A stretch of DNA of 64,000 nucleotides from Ascarosepion bandense (GCA_037127315.1 JBBBDQ010000398.1:5192501-5256500), one strand, 5' to 3'. Positions 1 to 10,000 are shown, numbered from the stretch's first letter. The notes: generated by a model from the letters alone, not told the origin. Made by a program: numbers and translations.

Positions 1-9
1 GAGATGATA

Positions 10-175
10 TCCAGGGTTCAGTTTGAAATTCATAGTACCCGAAGAAGGCCGGAGCGTACAACAGCCGAAACGTCGTACAAATGGCATCAAAGATGTGGAC
101 AACAGTCGGAATAATGCAAATACTGTAAATACTACCTCATCTCAGAAATATAGACAGAGGTTAATATTTTATCTA
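10..175 (+). repeat. Fragment of an unclassified dispersed repeat
   Basis: This stretch shares wording with 45520-45700 (opposite strand) and 46210-46320 (same strand): a segment around cccgaagaaggccggagcgt, then an ACAGTCGGAATAATGC-like run, then actacctcatctcaga. The recurrence at three places in the window shows that it is a dispersed repeat. No protein domain is recognisable; the short open frame here is not conserved in the other copies. Family unknown. Confidence 0.5.
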
Positions 176-214
176 CATTCACTTCTAATTATGATGAATA
201 TGATTTCTTTTTGA

Positions 215-1325
215 AAGCGGATCTACTGCAATATTAGACGAGGTTATGCTCCTTAAATTATAAGTTGTTGTTCTTTAAATTCATTTCCCACCGTCGTAAT
301 TATCAGCACTTTTATTAAATTTAATTTAGACAACAGTTTTATTCGTGTTAAGGTTTCAGTTAAAATTTCAATAGTTAACTATGTGTCATTCGCTCTCTTG
401 GTTCGCGCTTTTCATTAATTCCAAACCATCACGTAACCGTTTTAATGTTGGGAATATGCGTTTAATAATCGAGGTAAAAATGTAAAATGAATAAAAACAG
501 GCGAAAAATAACAGCTTTTATTCATGCAAAATATACGCGATATTATGTGACATTACGCGACACAATGCTATTGTCCGTATGGAAATTTGACAAAATTTAC
601 ATAGAATTGCAGGAATCAGAATTTTTATTTAGAAATTGCGAATTCTAAAAAAACAAAACAGGCGACGAACTGTCTGTTATTGAATGAAAAGGGAAAGAAA
701 AGTGTTATTTTGTGATCGTCACTATTTTATGTTTTTAAGAATTGAGAATTTGAATCGTGGTAAAAAGAAAATATCAGTACTGGTTTGGAAACGATTTAGG
801 CAGTGTATAGTTTTAAATTTTGGAAAATGATAGGATTTATAAGTTGAAAAGAAATAAAGAAAATGATAGCTGATTGGTCACTTCGAAAATAATGATAAAA
901 GAAAAAAGAAAGAATGAAATGAAGAAATAAATTGAAGGAAAAGGTAAGAGACATTTTGAAAAGAAAGAAGAATGAAAGAAAATTAGAGAAAAGTGAAAAA
1001 TAATAAATTTATTGAAAACAAGGAAGAAGAAACTAAAAAAATAAGAATAGAAAGGAATTGGAGAAAAAGCCAAATAAGTTGTCATAAATATATTGAAAAG
1101 AAATAAGTAAATAAAGAAACGAAAGCAAGAATGAAAGAAATTATTTTTTAAAAAATAGAAATAATAGATGCTGGGTGCGATGGATGAATCGTCGTTTAAA
1201 TTAAGCCAAAAAAATGAAAATAACGGTGATATCTTATTTTACCAGCTATATTTCAGAAAATTACACAAAAATATCTTTAAATACTAAAGATTAAATTTAT
1301 TCAATAAAATCGATATTGGCTTCAA
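215..1325. other. AT-rich unassigned DNA with a purine-rich tract
   Basis: No gene, tRNA or known repeat head is visible. Positions 837-1150 are almost pure purine on the + strand (repeated gaaa/aaga words), which creates a spurious phenylalanine/serine-rich open frame on the minus strand. I see nothing else in it. Confidence 0.6.
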
Positions 1326-1329
1326 ACAC

Positions 1330-1745
1330 GGTTTCTAGAGAACTTAAGAATCTTCTTCAACTTTTCTAGGCGTTCTCTCTGTTTAAATGGGGTAGGTGCT
1401 GCCATAATTCTTACCTTCAGCTCATCTTTGGTGTTACAAAAATTTTGTTTGTCCCATGACTGTGTTCCCCTGCTTGTGTTGAGAGCTATACTGTCTTCCA
1501 GCAGCCATCCTCTTGACCCAGGCCAGCACTATCTTCTCAATGTACTTGATGTAGGCATTCGTGTTGAATCTGAGTCCCTGTCGGAAGATGAATGGAAAAA
1601 CGTTGTCATCACGAGAGATTACACTAAAAACTATATATCATCCAACTCTTTCCGAATCCTTTGCGCTATCCTCAGATTGATACTCAAACACTCTGAAATG
1701 TTTGTAGTGGAGCCTCCATTGCAAATATTACATCATGCCGTTTTT
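1330..1745 (-). pseudogene. Decayed mariner-family transposase fragment
   Basis: Read on the minus strand, 1440-1620 gives a stretch including FRQGLRFNTNAYIKYIEKIV and WVKRMAAGRQY. This matches the mariner block that precedes the second catalytic aspartate (family pattern: GLR.N..AYI..LE..V.PW..R.AAGR.Y). The QQD segment that should follow is scrambled, and an internal deletion joins it to NTKDELKVRIMAA, a C-terminal mariner motif, in another frame. Stops and frameshifts show it is dead. The longer + strand frame over the same bases is a shadow. No terminal inverted repeats were found. The family assignment rests on motif recall, not on a search. Confidence 0.62.
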
Positions 1746-1898
1746 CAATTTCTGGCGGAGTGAATTGCCTCATGGTACTCTTTTACTCACAGACGGTGCC
1801 CAACTGACCCTACTATTCCGTGCATTTGACAAAATAAAAATCAAACAACGTGCATGCTCGAAATTAAAAATATAATATGGCGATAATTTACGCATCGC

Positions 1899-2202
1899 AC
1901 TCTATACATTGTCTACGGCTATAATCGTGTTGAATGCACTGGTTCCTGTCCGATCACCGAAGTTAAGCAACATCGAGCCTGGTCAGTACTTAAATGGGTG
2001 ACTATGTGCTGTAAACGTAAGGACCAAGAATGGTCCACCTGCCCTCCAGGTTTGGGGGTTGGGTGCAGGGCTAACAACCCTGCTCCGTAATAACAGTTTG
2101 TTACAGAAACAGCAACAACAAAAAAAATGTTACAGCCCTATGCATCATCTGAGTGTGATGGATAAATGATGATGATGATGATGATGATGACTCTATACAT
2201 TG
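1899..2202 (+). mobile_element. 5S rRNA-headed SINE with target-site duplications
   Basis: The element body (1912-2189) is flanked by an exact 13-bp direct repeat, actctatacattg, at 1899-1911 and 2190-2202, which marks a complete retroposition event. Its first ~115 bases are a 5S rRNA copy, with the internal control regions still readable (gaagttaagcaac and ggtcagtacttaaatgggtg). This is followed by a non-5S body (caggtttgggggttgggtgc ... acaaccctgctccgt) and a (GAT)n tail. A 5S head plus an unrelated body plus a simple-repeat tail is the architecture of SINE3-type elements. The 5S portion has a deletion near its 3' end, so the copy is probably inactive. The body resembles a LINE-derived sequence, but I cannot name the partner. 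Confidence 0.75.
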
Positions 2203-2635
2203 AAAGACAGAAGAAAAATACAAAGAAGAAGCTGGATAAAACTGAGAAAGGAAGCTACAAAAAAAGCAAGAGAGAAGGATTAAAAGAAAGGAAACTGTAA
2301 TAGAAGAAAAATCAGAAAGAACATTGGAAGCAGCAAGAAATTTAATGGAATAAAACAAAAATGGTTAAAGATGAATTGGAAGGGAAATAAAAAAAAGTCA
2401 AAATATTAAAAGGCAATGAAAAAAAATCAAATCTAGAAAAAGATAAAAAATGTAAAACTTTGGCAAACAAAAAAAAAAAATGGAAAAAGAAAAAAATAAA
2501 GAAAGAAAATTACCAGAACAGAATTATTTCTTTCATAATTTTTTCACTGATAATCTTTCAAAATATACGGTACTTCAAAAACAGACAAACGAAATTGTTT
2601 AGATGATTTCAAATGTACCCTCTAAACTTTTCGTC
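2203..2635. other. Purine-rich unassigned DNA
   Basis: 2200-2520 is a run of gaaa/aagaa words on the + strand. It gives low-complexity open frames on the minus strand but no recognisable protein. Confidence 0.6.
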
Positions 2636-2640
2636 TTTAA

Positions 2641-2754
2641 GTCCATATGACGTTGAAGGACGGTTCCTCCCACGGTCATCAAAGTTAAGAAAGTTCGAAC
2701 CTGGTCATAATCTATAGGAGTGGTCGCTTTGCAGTACCTAGTGCTGTAAGCTTG
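2641..2754 (+). pseudogene. Highly diverged 5S rRNA pseudogene
   Basis: The segment aligns by eye end to end with 5S rRNA. The start region contains atatgacgttgaa, the A-box region reads aaagttaagaaagttcgaac, the C-box region reads ctggtcataatctatagga, and the end is gtgctgtaag. Many substitutions are scattered along it and no T-run terminator follows. With the copies at 1911 and 38051 it is one of three 5S-like sequences in the window. It may be an old 5S-headed SINE that has lost its body. Confidence 0.55.
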
Positions 2755-2759
2755 GATCT

Positions 2760-3235
2760 GTGATTAGTATCATGTAGAACGAATCGGAATTGAAACTTGG
2801 TTGCCGTGTTCCAATTCCAGTGATGTTTATTACAGTCTCTCGCAAATAAATATCCTTGGAAAATGTATGAACACACTTCTTCACCTTATGATATGGGTCA
2901 ACTCTTTTAGAGATATATCAATAAATCATTGTTATTGACAAAACATATTACAATCTGTCTGACTGTAAATGGTTGATAAACCGTTAAAAATCAAATCACA
3001 CAACCAATCTCTTGATGTTACGGAATAATTGCCATATAATGACACAATCAAAGGTATTATGAAAAAAAAAAGGTAGGCGTTTCTAATGTTCTTCGTCAAC
3101 TTGGAATTGAAATTTTTTACTTGAAATTTTACTTGTCGTTGTTATTTACACAAAACTTTCGAAATTTATTCAAGTCTGTGATAGAACTATGTTTTTTTTT
3201 GTTTGTTTTTTGTTTTGTTTTGAGATCAATAGTGT
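2760..3235. other. Unassigned AT-rich DNA
   Basis: No coding or repeat signal was recognised apart from a T/G-rich simple stretch at about 3190-3222. Confidence 0.6.
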
Positions 3236-3240
3236 GTGAA

Positions 3241-3590
3241 TTGGAGTAGATAGACTGAACTATCACCCGGTTCACACTCCACCCACGTCTATTGAACAGG
3301 TGTAGAGGCTCATCCCTTGTTCCCTGTTTAGGATGTGGTTTCCGGCTTTCTCTTTTCCAATCTTTTCACTTTTCTTTTCTTTTTTCTTTTTTTTTTCAAT
3401 TGGAGTAGATAGACTGAACTATCGCCCAATTCACACTCCACCCACGTCTATTAAACAGGTGTAGAGGCTCATCCTTTGTTCCCTGTTTAGGATGTGGTTT
3501 CCGGCCTTCTCTCTTCCAATCTATTCACTCTTACGTATCCCCCTGCACACCAGTGGCCTTACCGCCTTGCTTGGGGTGATGTGATTAAAA
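3241..3590 (+). repeat. Tandem pair of tail-type SINE units sharing a LINE 3' end
   Basis: Two head-to-tail units begin ttggagtagatagactgaac at 3241 and 3400. Each carries the ordered landmarks ttcacactccacccacgtct, ctcatc..ttgttccctg and ggatgtggtttccggc. Only the second continues into the terminal block ccccctgcacaccagtggc ... gtgattaaaa, which is also the 3' end of the Jockey/CR1-group LINEs in this window (for example 61450-62080). Other copies are at 8851-9044 and, on the minus strand, 25756-26190. No pol III boxes are obvious at the 5' end. I infer a short element mobilised by that LINE. Confidence 0.65.
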
Positions 3591-3599
3591 AAAAACAAA

Positions 3600-3895
3600 A
3601 AAACTCATTGATGAACAGAAATTAGTAACTGATCTCTAATCTGAGTTAGATCTAACAGTAGTAGAGGCAGAAAAATTTGCTGCAGCGTCACAACTGATGA
3701 AGTAATCTTTATTGCTTATCAACATTTTGTGGGTTATTTAAACCTTAAATATATTCTGGATTGAAAAGATACTTTTTGAGAGAATATTAAATCAGCTCTT
3801 TTATGAGAATAGGGATGATTTTTTTCCAGATAAAAATCCTATTATAACTGTTTATATTTCAGAGATGAAGTATGGTAACTGTTTACATTATTTAC
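3600..3895. other. Unassigned DNA
   Basis: AT-rich sequence between the tail-type repeats and the RTE relic. No signal was recognised. Confidence 0.5.
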
Positions 3896-3899
3896 ATAG

Positions 3900-5090
3900 C
3901 AGACATGGAAAGGAATCTACAAGACCTCCTACAGAGAGTAGCTGAAGAAAACAGAAATGAAAGACTACATAAAAACTACAAGAAAACTGAATGCATGGCC
4001 ATTGTAGAGGATTTTTAGGTCCTTTACAATTTATACTTAAAAATCATTCTCGTGTAATTGAAGTTGGAAATAAGACAAAAATGACGCTTGAGTAAAACAA
4101 ACAGTGAATTGTATTAACGATAAGTTTATATAGTTGAGATTAAGCATGCAAATAGTAGAAGGAAATTTATTTCCTTTGTAACGTTAAGAAACATGACGAA
4201 ATGTCAGTTGATATTAGTGTCTCTGAAAGAAGGAAAGAAAGCCATGTACAGACTGATGTCGAGTTGACGAAAGTTCCGATTGGAAGATGTGAGAGGTTTG
4301 TGCATATGTGAGTTAAAAAAAAATGGCAGCTAAATGCGTCCTGCAATTAGTGCGGGTGTGTGAGAGCGAATTAGGTAAGATTCAGGAACGCGACCCAGCG
4401 GTAGCATGGCGCTATCGCGGGCAGCTAAAACTGCCAACAGCCTTGCTTGGAACTCGAACTGGAACTGCGTTCGTAACACGTGTGTCCCCGCTTTTTTTAT
4501 AAGCCCCGGGAAAACGCAAGAACGCATAAGAACATCTCGTGATGGTCGCGTGTTTCGTGAATGAAGAAGACACACGAGACAGGAGTAAATATATGTATGT
4601 ATATATGCGAGTGCGTAGTATGGGTGAACTGTGTAGAAATACACGTGATCCCCATAGTCATCAGTAAAAAGAGGAGCCCAACATGCCACCTACAGACCGG
4701 GGATATTAATGCCAAGCAGGTACGGAAATTTAAATACCTGGAAAATGTTCTAACAGAGGACGGAAAGTGTGACATTGAGATCCGAATATCAAGGATGCAT
4801 TCCAGAAGCTGAGTAAAGTATTGCGAGACAGGTAAATTTTGCTAGAAAGAAAGAAGCGAGTACTGGATTGTTATGTGATGTCTGTCTTTCAATATCGCGG
4901 CTAATGCGGAACAATCACCTCAAAGATTAAGGTGGGACTTGAAGCAACCAAAACTTGGTCCTTTAGAAGGATGCTGAGAATACCATGGATTAAACATGTG
5001 AGCAACAATAATATTTTGGTGGGGGGGAATGGAACCGAAAAGGAAAATAAAACTTAATATCAGGAAAAGACAGCTGATTGGCGCCTGTGA
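3900..5090 (+). pseudogene. RTE-clade reverse transcriptase relic, split by an insertion
   Basis: 3900-4002 translates to ADMERNLQDLLQRV and then KKTECMAI, equivalent to residues 108-142 of the RTE copy at 11722-12807. The reading resumes at 4656 (VISKKRSPTCHLQTGD, then VRKFKYLENVLTEDGKCDIE) and continues with frameshifts through a decayed [11 protein letters not shown] region to about 5090. Positions 4003-4651 are foreign sequence annotated separately. The catalytic YADD segment is absent because the copy is 5'-truncated just after it. It is a dead LINE fragment. Confidence 0.75.
4003..4651. mobile_element. LTR-like insertion inside the RTE relic
   Basis: The 649-bp block interrupts the RTE frame exactly between codons that are adjacent in other copies. 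The bases ccat occur on both sides (3999-4002 and 4652-4655), consistent with a 4-bp target duplication. The insert starts tgtagaggatttttaggtcc and contains a TATA-like tttttttataagcc near 4491-4505. This fits a solo LTR, but the right end does not show a clear CA, so the class is unproven. The 119- and 92-residue minus-strand open frames and the 83-residue + frame across it are not convincing genes. Confidence 0.45.
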
Positions 5091-5111
5091 TGATATTGTG
5101 CAACTATTCAA

Positions 5112-5275
5112 TTTGAATTGGCCCAGACTGTCCTATTATTTACTCTTATCTGGTTGGGAAGAGAGGGATTTATAACTTTCTCAGTGGTAGTAGCACATAG
5201 GTGTATACATTAAACTCGCCTTAAATTTGAACTTCGCTCTCCAATTCCCCAGTCCGAACCTCTATTCTATTAAAC
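5112..5275 (-). repeat. Old tRNA-derived SINE fragment
   Basis: In minus orientation the segment retains a B-box-like gaagttcaaatt, a part equivalent to the ataac..gacag middle section of the tRNA-SINE family (tgtcctattatttactc on + here), and the gggaagagaggg..taa..cttt block. It is heavily diverged. The identification is by order of landmarks only. Confidence 0.4.
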
Positions 5276-5527
5276 CAGCGTTCCTACACATTCGATTAAA
5301 CGAAGCTAAAATCGCTTTGTTTTTAAAGAGCAATGTGTATTTCCTTGTCATTTTCATTCTTTCACTGCCTGTATGCGTATGTGTATGTCTCGAGCGAAAG
5401 GTGTGTGCATGTGTGGGCGTGTGTTTGTGAAGTTTATGTGTATGGAGGATGTGTGTGAATTGTGCCTGCTTCCATTTATGTATGAAGTAGAAGCTTGCGT
5501 AGGATCGTGTGTCTGTATGCGCGTACT

Positions 5528-5831
5528 ATAATGGAATAACTTATGGTGATTTTCTAAGCGTAGCTTAAAGGTGGCACAAGGCTGAAAGTAAATGACACAC
5601 AGTGTGAATCAAACTCACTACTCAATTGTAATGATTCTAGCCAGACAAACTTGTTAACCATTACACTACTTCGAGGTGCCCATTATGGAATTACTTATGG
5701 TGATTTTCTAAGCGTAGCGTAGAGGTGGCACAAAGCTGAAAGTAAGGGACACCAATGAGAATCGAATTTACTACACAAGTGTAATGATTCTAGCGAGACA
5801 AGCTTGTTAACCATTACACCACTTCAAGGTG
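5528..5831 (-). repeat. Tandem dimer of the 'cacctcgag' tRNA-derived SINE
   Basis: Two ~152-bp units lie head to tail on the minus strand; the + strand phrase gcccattatggaa recurs exactly one period apart. On the minus strand each unit reads cacctcgaagtagtgtaatg, an A-box-like tgtaatggttaacaag, then attacaattgagtagtgag with a B-box-like following run, then gccttgtgccacct. This is the same family as the array at 51967-55410 but with a longer unit, an extra accataagtaattcc segment and better-preserved promoter boxes. Confidence 0.75.
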
Positions 5832-6095
5832 CCCATTATGGAATTACTTATGTGTGACTCTGTACATATTCTAATGAATGTATTTCGGATCTGTGAAGTG
5901 AAAAGTTTGTCTATGTGTGGGATTGCATTTCCGAAGTTCAAATGTGATTGTATATTAATGTGTACAAATGTGTGTGAATATTTGTGCCTTTATCTGTGTG
6001 TGAATTGTAAGTTTGCTTCCATATCATTTATAATTTGTCTTTTTTAAATTATTTTTTGAAAAATAATATTCTCATTTACAAATCAAACATCCAAC

Positions 6096-6835
6096 CGTGA
6101 ATGGAATACTGTTGTCATATCTGGTCAAGCGTCCCTGCTGTTCGTCTCAGTGTTCTCGACAGGCTCCAAAAGAGAATCTCTAATGTGATAGGTCCCGACC
6201 TGGCAGTTCGACTCCAGCCACTTTCACACCGGCAGGATGTAGCTTCTCTTTGTCTCTTCTACAAATATTTTAAAGTCTTCTGCAATGACGAACTTAGGTC
6301 ACTGGTGTCCCCCTCCACAAGGATTTACTCGGGCAACATGACTGGCAACAAGGTCTCAACATTTTACAGTTCGATCAACCAAATGAAGGCGACAAGGATT
6401 TACTCGGGCAACATGACTGGCAACAAGGTCTCAACATTTTACAGTTCGATCAACCAAATGAAGGCGACAATTCTATATTCTTCATTTCTCGAGCTTCCAG
6501 CCTGTGGGACTCTCTTCCATATACTTGCTTTCCTGACGGCTAAAACCTCCATGATTTTAAATACAAAGTCAATTCCCATCTTTAATTGACTTAACTCCAG
6601 TCCTTTCAACATCACTCCGTGTATCTTGTTCTTTTTCTTTCTCTAACTTCGCAATTGTCTTCAGTCTTTTCTTCACATCCTTCTCTTGCCCTTTCTCTTT
6701 CACCCTCTGTAGCTGAATCGGCTTTGTCTTCACTCTCCTCCTCATTAAAACTTTAATTCTCTTATGTAGCACCCTGCACATCAGTGGCTGTACCACTTTG
6801 ATCGGAGTGAAATGATTAAAAAAAACACCGCATTT
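6096..6835 (+). pseudogene. Jockey/CR1-group LINE, 3' end with internal 75-bp duplication
   Basis: The translation begins MEYCCHIWSSVPAVRLSVLD, RLQKRISNVIGPDLAVRLQP and LSHRQDVASLCLFYKYF, the conserved C-terminal domain of the LINE family also seen at 36135-37452, 17322-18740 and 61450-62080. A 75-bp direct tandem duplication (6318-6392 and 6393-6467) repeats 25 residues starting RIYSGNMTGNKVS. Frame is lost after about 6480. The 3' UTR is C/T-rich and ends in the shared terminal block (gcacatcagtggctgtacca ... gaaatgattaaaaaaa). The copy is 5'-truncated and inactive. Confidence 0.8.
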
Positions 6836-6839
6836 TATA

Positions 6840-7890
6840 TACACCTACATTCTCCCGTTTGATGCTCCTACTAGATATCTTAATATTTCTGTCAAAATTC
6901 AAAGAATGGTCTGTTATAGTAACGTCTAAATAATACAATTCAAGCATGAATCAAAACAATTGAAAAAACACATATAATCAGCCTGGTCTCACTATTTACT
7001 AATGAGATGTATAACTTTATTGACCTCGTGTATAGCATCCTCTTTCCAAATCATTGCCATAACTAAAAATGGAAGATGGAGCTGCAAATTCGATAAATCT
7101 ATAAAATTTCTTTCTGGTTCATCTCGTAATCGAGATTTGCTACAATGATCTTGAAGAAATCGAATTCCGTGCAAGTGACAAATAAAATCCCTACTCACTC
7201 CCTCCCAGCTGACTCATTTATATCGAATTATTTCCGTGTGAACGTTACCAGACTTATCCTCTAAAAATACCATGAGTACAGATTCCTCTTATTTCTTACG
7301 TCCGGATAATACTTTGATTAATTTTCCATATAACTCTGACCTCCTCGTGTTTGAACGTCCCAACGTTCTCCCACCTACGTCATCAATCATACAAGACAGG
7401 TTGCGTCTACCTATATTGCAACCAGCGCCCTGTACATGACATCTGTCTGAAGCTTCACACTTTTACTCCTGAAATCCACCTTCCAGGCATTAGAGCTGCA
7501 AGAAGCCGAAGAAGAAAGCCTTTCTGACAATCGCCAAAGGCCGAAAATGTCGATCGGTGTTTTGCGCAGAATGAACCTGCTTGATTGCGTACTCGAATAC
7601 AAATGTGAATCACTGTTTTACTACTTGCGGTAATCTGACAATGCATTTGAATTTAAGTTGTGATCATGTAACACCGTGAATTTGTATTCTGTTCGCACAC
7701 ACCGCTTAAGGTAGGAACGTGAGGTTTACTGTGCCGTGTTCATATTTAGGTAATTCATTCGAACACAATTATGTCGCCATATTTTATTTACCAGGAATAT
7801 TGCGTGCGTATCAACTTAGAAGAATTTACACATTTAGGAGCGATGTTGTGTTCCTAAACGAATGTGTATTTTACATAAAAGTATTCTAAA
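6840..7890. other. Unassigned DNA
   Basis: Mixed-composition sequence with short open frames on both strands (for example 7411-7646 minus) that overlap each other in different frames and match nothing I know. No repeat head was recognised. Confidence 0.5.
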
Positions 7891-7895
7891 TACGA

Positions 7896-7897
<2 letters not shown>

Positions 7898-7954
<57 letters not shown>
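7898..7954. repeat. (TG)n microsatellite
   Basis: Uninterrupted GT dinucleotide run of about 28 units. Confidence 0.97.
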
Positions 7955-7955
<1 letters not shown>

Positions 7956-7959
7956 AATT

Positions 7960-8540
7960 AGGAAGAAATGTTTACTCTAAATCTGACTGATTAAAGAATA
8001 TAGACATTTTGAATCTATTGTGTTTAAATATCTTCCTTTTCAAATGTGGGGTCCTCATCAATGATCAGTAAGTTTGTCTCGCTGGAATAATTGCGACTGA
8101 TGAGTGATGCCGATTCACACGAGGGAACCCCATAATTTTGCCATCTTGCATTATAAATTGCGAATGGAGCTTTCGGAAAAACGGCAGTTATTGATGGACA
8201 TAATGTCTAAAAAGTTTCCAATCGATGTGTCCATTCTTACTTGTCTCTAGACTCATTCTTAAATGCTCGTATCTTAAAGAACCTTTTTTTCGTTTTCTGT
8301 CGCCATAGCTTATTCTAGCATTCAGTGAAATGATCATAATTAATCAACCCCTAAGTCTGATGCTTATAAAGTGAGTTCAATAGATCGTGCGTGAGAATTT
8401 CACGCAAGAATCTATCATGCGCATTCATAACTCTTGCATACGCCAGTGTGTCAAATATTGTTTAGATCTAAAGATACTTGACAAAAAAGAATCTGCAACC
8501 TTATCGGTCATCACCAGTCATTTCTGCTACAATTATTTTT
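7960..8540. other. Unassigned DNA
   Basis: No gene or repeat family was recognised. A 94-residue + frame at 8387-8671 runs into the (AT)n tract and is considered spurious. Confidence 0.5.
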
Positions 8541-8666
8541 CTAGTATAGTATATATATATATATATATATATGCAATTTGTTATATATATTCTGTTATTT
8601 ATATATTATATATGCGCGGTACTTATTTGAAAGCGCTCAATACCAGTGACAGAGCTAACATATGTA

Positions 8667-8795
8667 GTTAGATATGTGTGAGAATGTCACCCTGGCTTTC
8701 AGGCTTTTCCAATCGTCAGACAAATTAATTTTTGGAGTTTGTCTGACGATCGCAAAAGCGTGAAACCCAGGGTCACACACTCACACATATATAAC
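8667..8795. mobile_element. Hairpin MITE-like element
   Basis: Imperfect inverted repeat over essentially its whole length. The left arm starts gttagatatgtgtgag and includes tcgtcagacaaa (8713-8724); the right arm has tttgtctgacga (8738-8749) and ends ctcacacatatataac. The 13-base centre is AT-rich. With about 129 bp and terminal symmetry it fits a short foldback or MITE. It sits beside (AT)n, so any target duplication is unreadable. Confidence 0.65.

Positions 8796-8798
<3 letters not shown>

Positions 8799-8850
<52 letters not shown>
8799..8850. repeat. (AT)n microsatellite
   Basis: Uninterrupted AT dinucleotides directly abutting the tail-type SINE at 8851. A shorter AT run is at 8545-8572. 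Confidence 0.95.
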
Positions 8851-8853
<3 letters not shown>

Positions 8854-9042
8854 ATTGGAGTAGATAGATCTATCTATAGCCCGGTTCACACTCCACCCAC
8901 GTCTATTGAACAGGTTAAGAGGCTCATCCCTTGTTCCCTGCTTAGGATGTGGTTTCCGGCTTTATCTTTTCCAATCTTTTCACTATTACGTAGCCCCCTG
9001 CACATCAGTGGCATTACCGCCTTGCTCGGAGTGATACGATTA

Positions 9043-9044
<2 letters not shown>
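8851..9044 (+). repeat. Tail-type SINE, single full unit
   Basis: Carries the same landmarks as 3400-3590: ttggagtagatag, ttcacactccacccacgtct, ggatgtggtttccggc and the terminal block gcacatcagtggcattaccg ... gatacgattaaga. It is flanked on both sides by (AT)n (8799-8850 and 9045-9081), suggesting insertion into an AT run or growth of its tail. Confidence 0.7.
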
Positions 9045-9084
<40 letters not shown>

Positions 9085-9409
9085 ATTATTTAATTACTTA
9101 ATTTTGGGTCATAATAAAATTTGATTTGTACAGAGTTGTATCAAAAGGTGTTCAATTCAATTGTATTGTAGAACTTTTGAATCTTCTTTATTTGTAAATG
9201 AGTTATTACCCGACCTAAGTTTCTACCATGTGTTGTGTTCAGGCGATGAGCAATAACTGATTTTACTGTGCCAGGAAGAAAGGTTAGGTATAATGTTATT
9301 CTAACAAGTAGGGATGAAAACGTTATTATTTCTTCTAATTTTAAAAATTGCGAGTTCAAAAATTCCCGTTACGTGAGCGTTCTTAAAAAAACAGTAAAAT
9401 TTGTAATTG

Positions 9410-9411
<2 letters not shown>

Positions 9412-9458
<47 letters not shown>

Positions 9459-9518
9459 GTAATTTATATTATATTATGTAATTTATATTATGTAATTTAT
9501 GTTATATAAATGTAATTG

Positions 9519-9563
<45 letters not shown>
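9412..9563. repeat. Duplicated (AT)n block
   Basis: Two AT runs (9412-9455 and 9522-9563) are each preceded by tgtaattgcaaat-like or atttgtaattgcaaat-like sequence and followed by ataaatgtaat, so the run and its flanks are duplicated in tandem. Confidence 0.8.
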
Positions 9564-9567
<4 letters not shown>

Positions 9568-9576
9568 GTAATCTAT

Positions 9577-9679
9577 CTGTTATACCATATTTTCTTTCAA
9601 TTTCTTTTGTCCTTTTATACTGATCAATAACTCTTTATTTTTGGTCGTATTCTGTGAATAAGTTGCAATCATCATCATC

Positions 9680-9729
<50 letters not shown>

Positions 9730-9832
9730 GATGATGATGATTGCAACTTATTCACAGAATACGACCAAAAATAAAGAGTTATTGATCAGTATAAAAGGAC
9801 AAAGGAAATTGAAAGAAAATATGGTATAACAG
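9577..9832. repeat. Long near-perfect palindrome with an (AT)n core
   Basis: The arms of about 106 bases (9577-9682 and 9727-9832) are reverse complements with only one visible mismatch (in the cttttgtcc/ggacaaagg region). They start ctgttataccatattttc and end gaaaatatggtataacag. The centre is an (AT)n run, and atcatcatcatcat lies next to the core on the left arm. No coding capacity. See the findings. Confidence 0.92.
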
Positions 9833-9839
9833 AAAAAAA

Positions 9840-10000
9840 AACAATATTTATTATTAAATCCTAAAACACAGTTTAAGAAAAATTTTAAAAGATAGAAGGA
9901 GGGAAAATGGTAAAAAAAAATAAAAGGAATCCGGTTAAGAAAGCTTTAAAACAAAATACAGTAACTTCACATTTATGTTAGCGACTGCAACCTAGAGTGA
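9840..10000. other. A-rich unassigned DNA
   Basis: Adenine-rich sequence between the palindrome and an RTE 3' relic. Nothing was recognised. Confidence 0.5.

Noticed and set aside
4330..4812. Overlapping frames of 119, 92 and 83 residues
   Set aside because: They cross the boundary of the insertion inside the RTE relic and mix element and LINE sequence.
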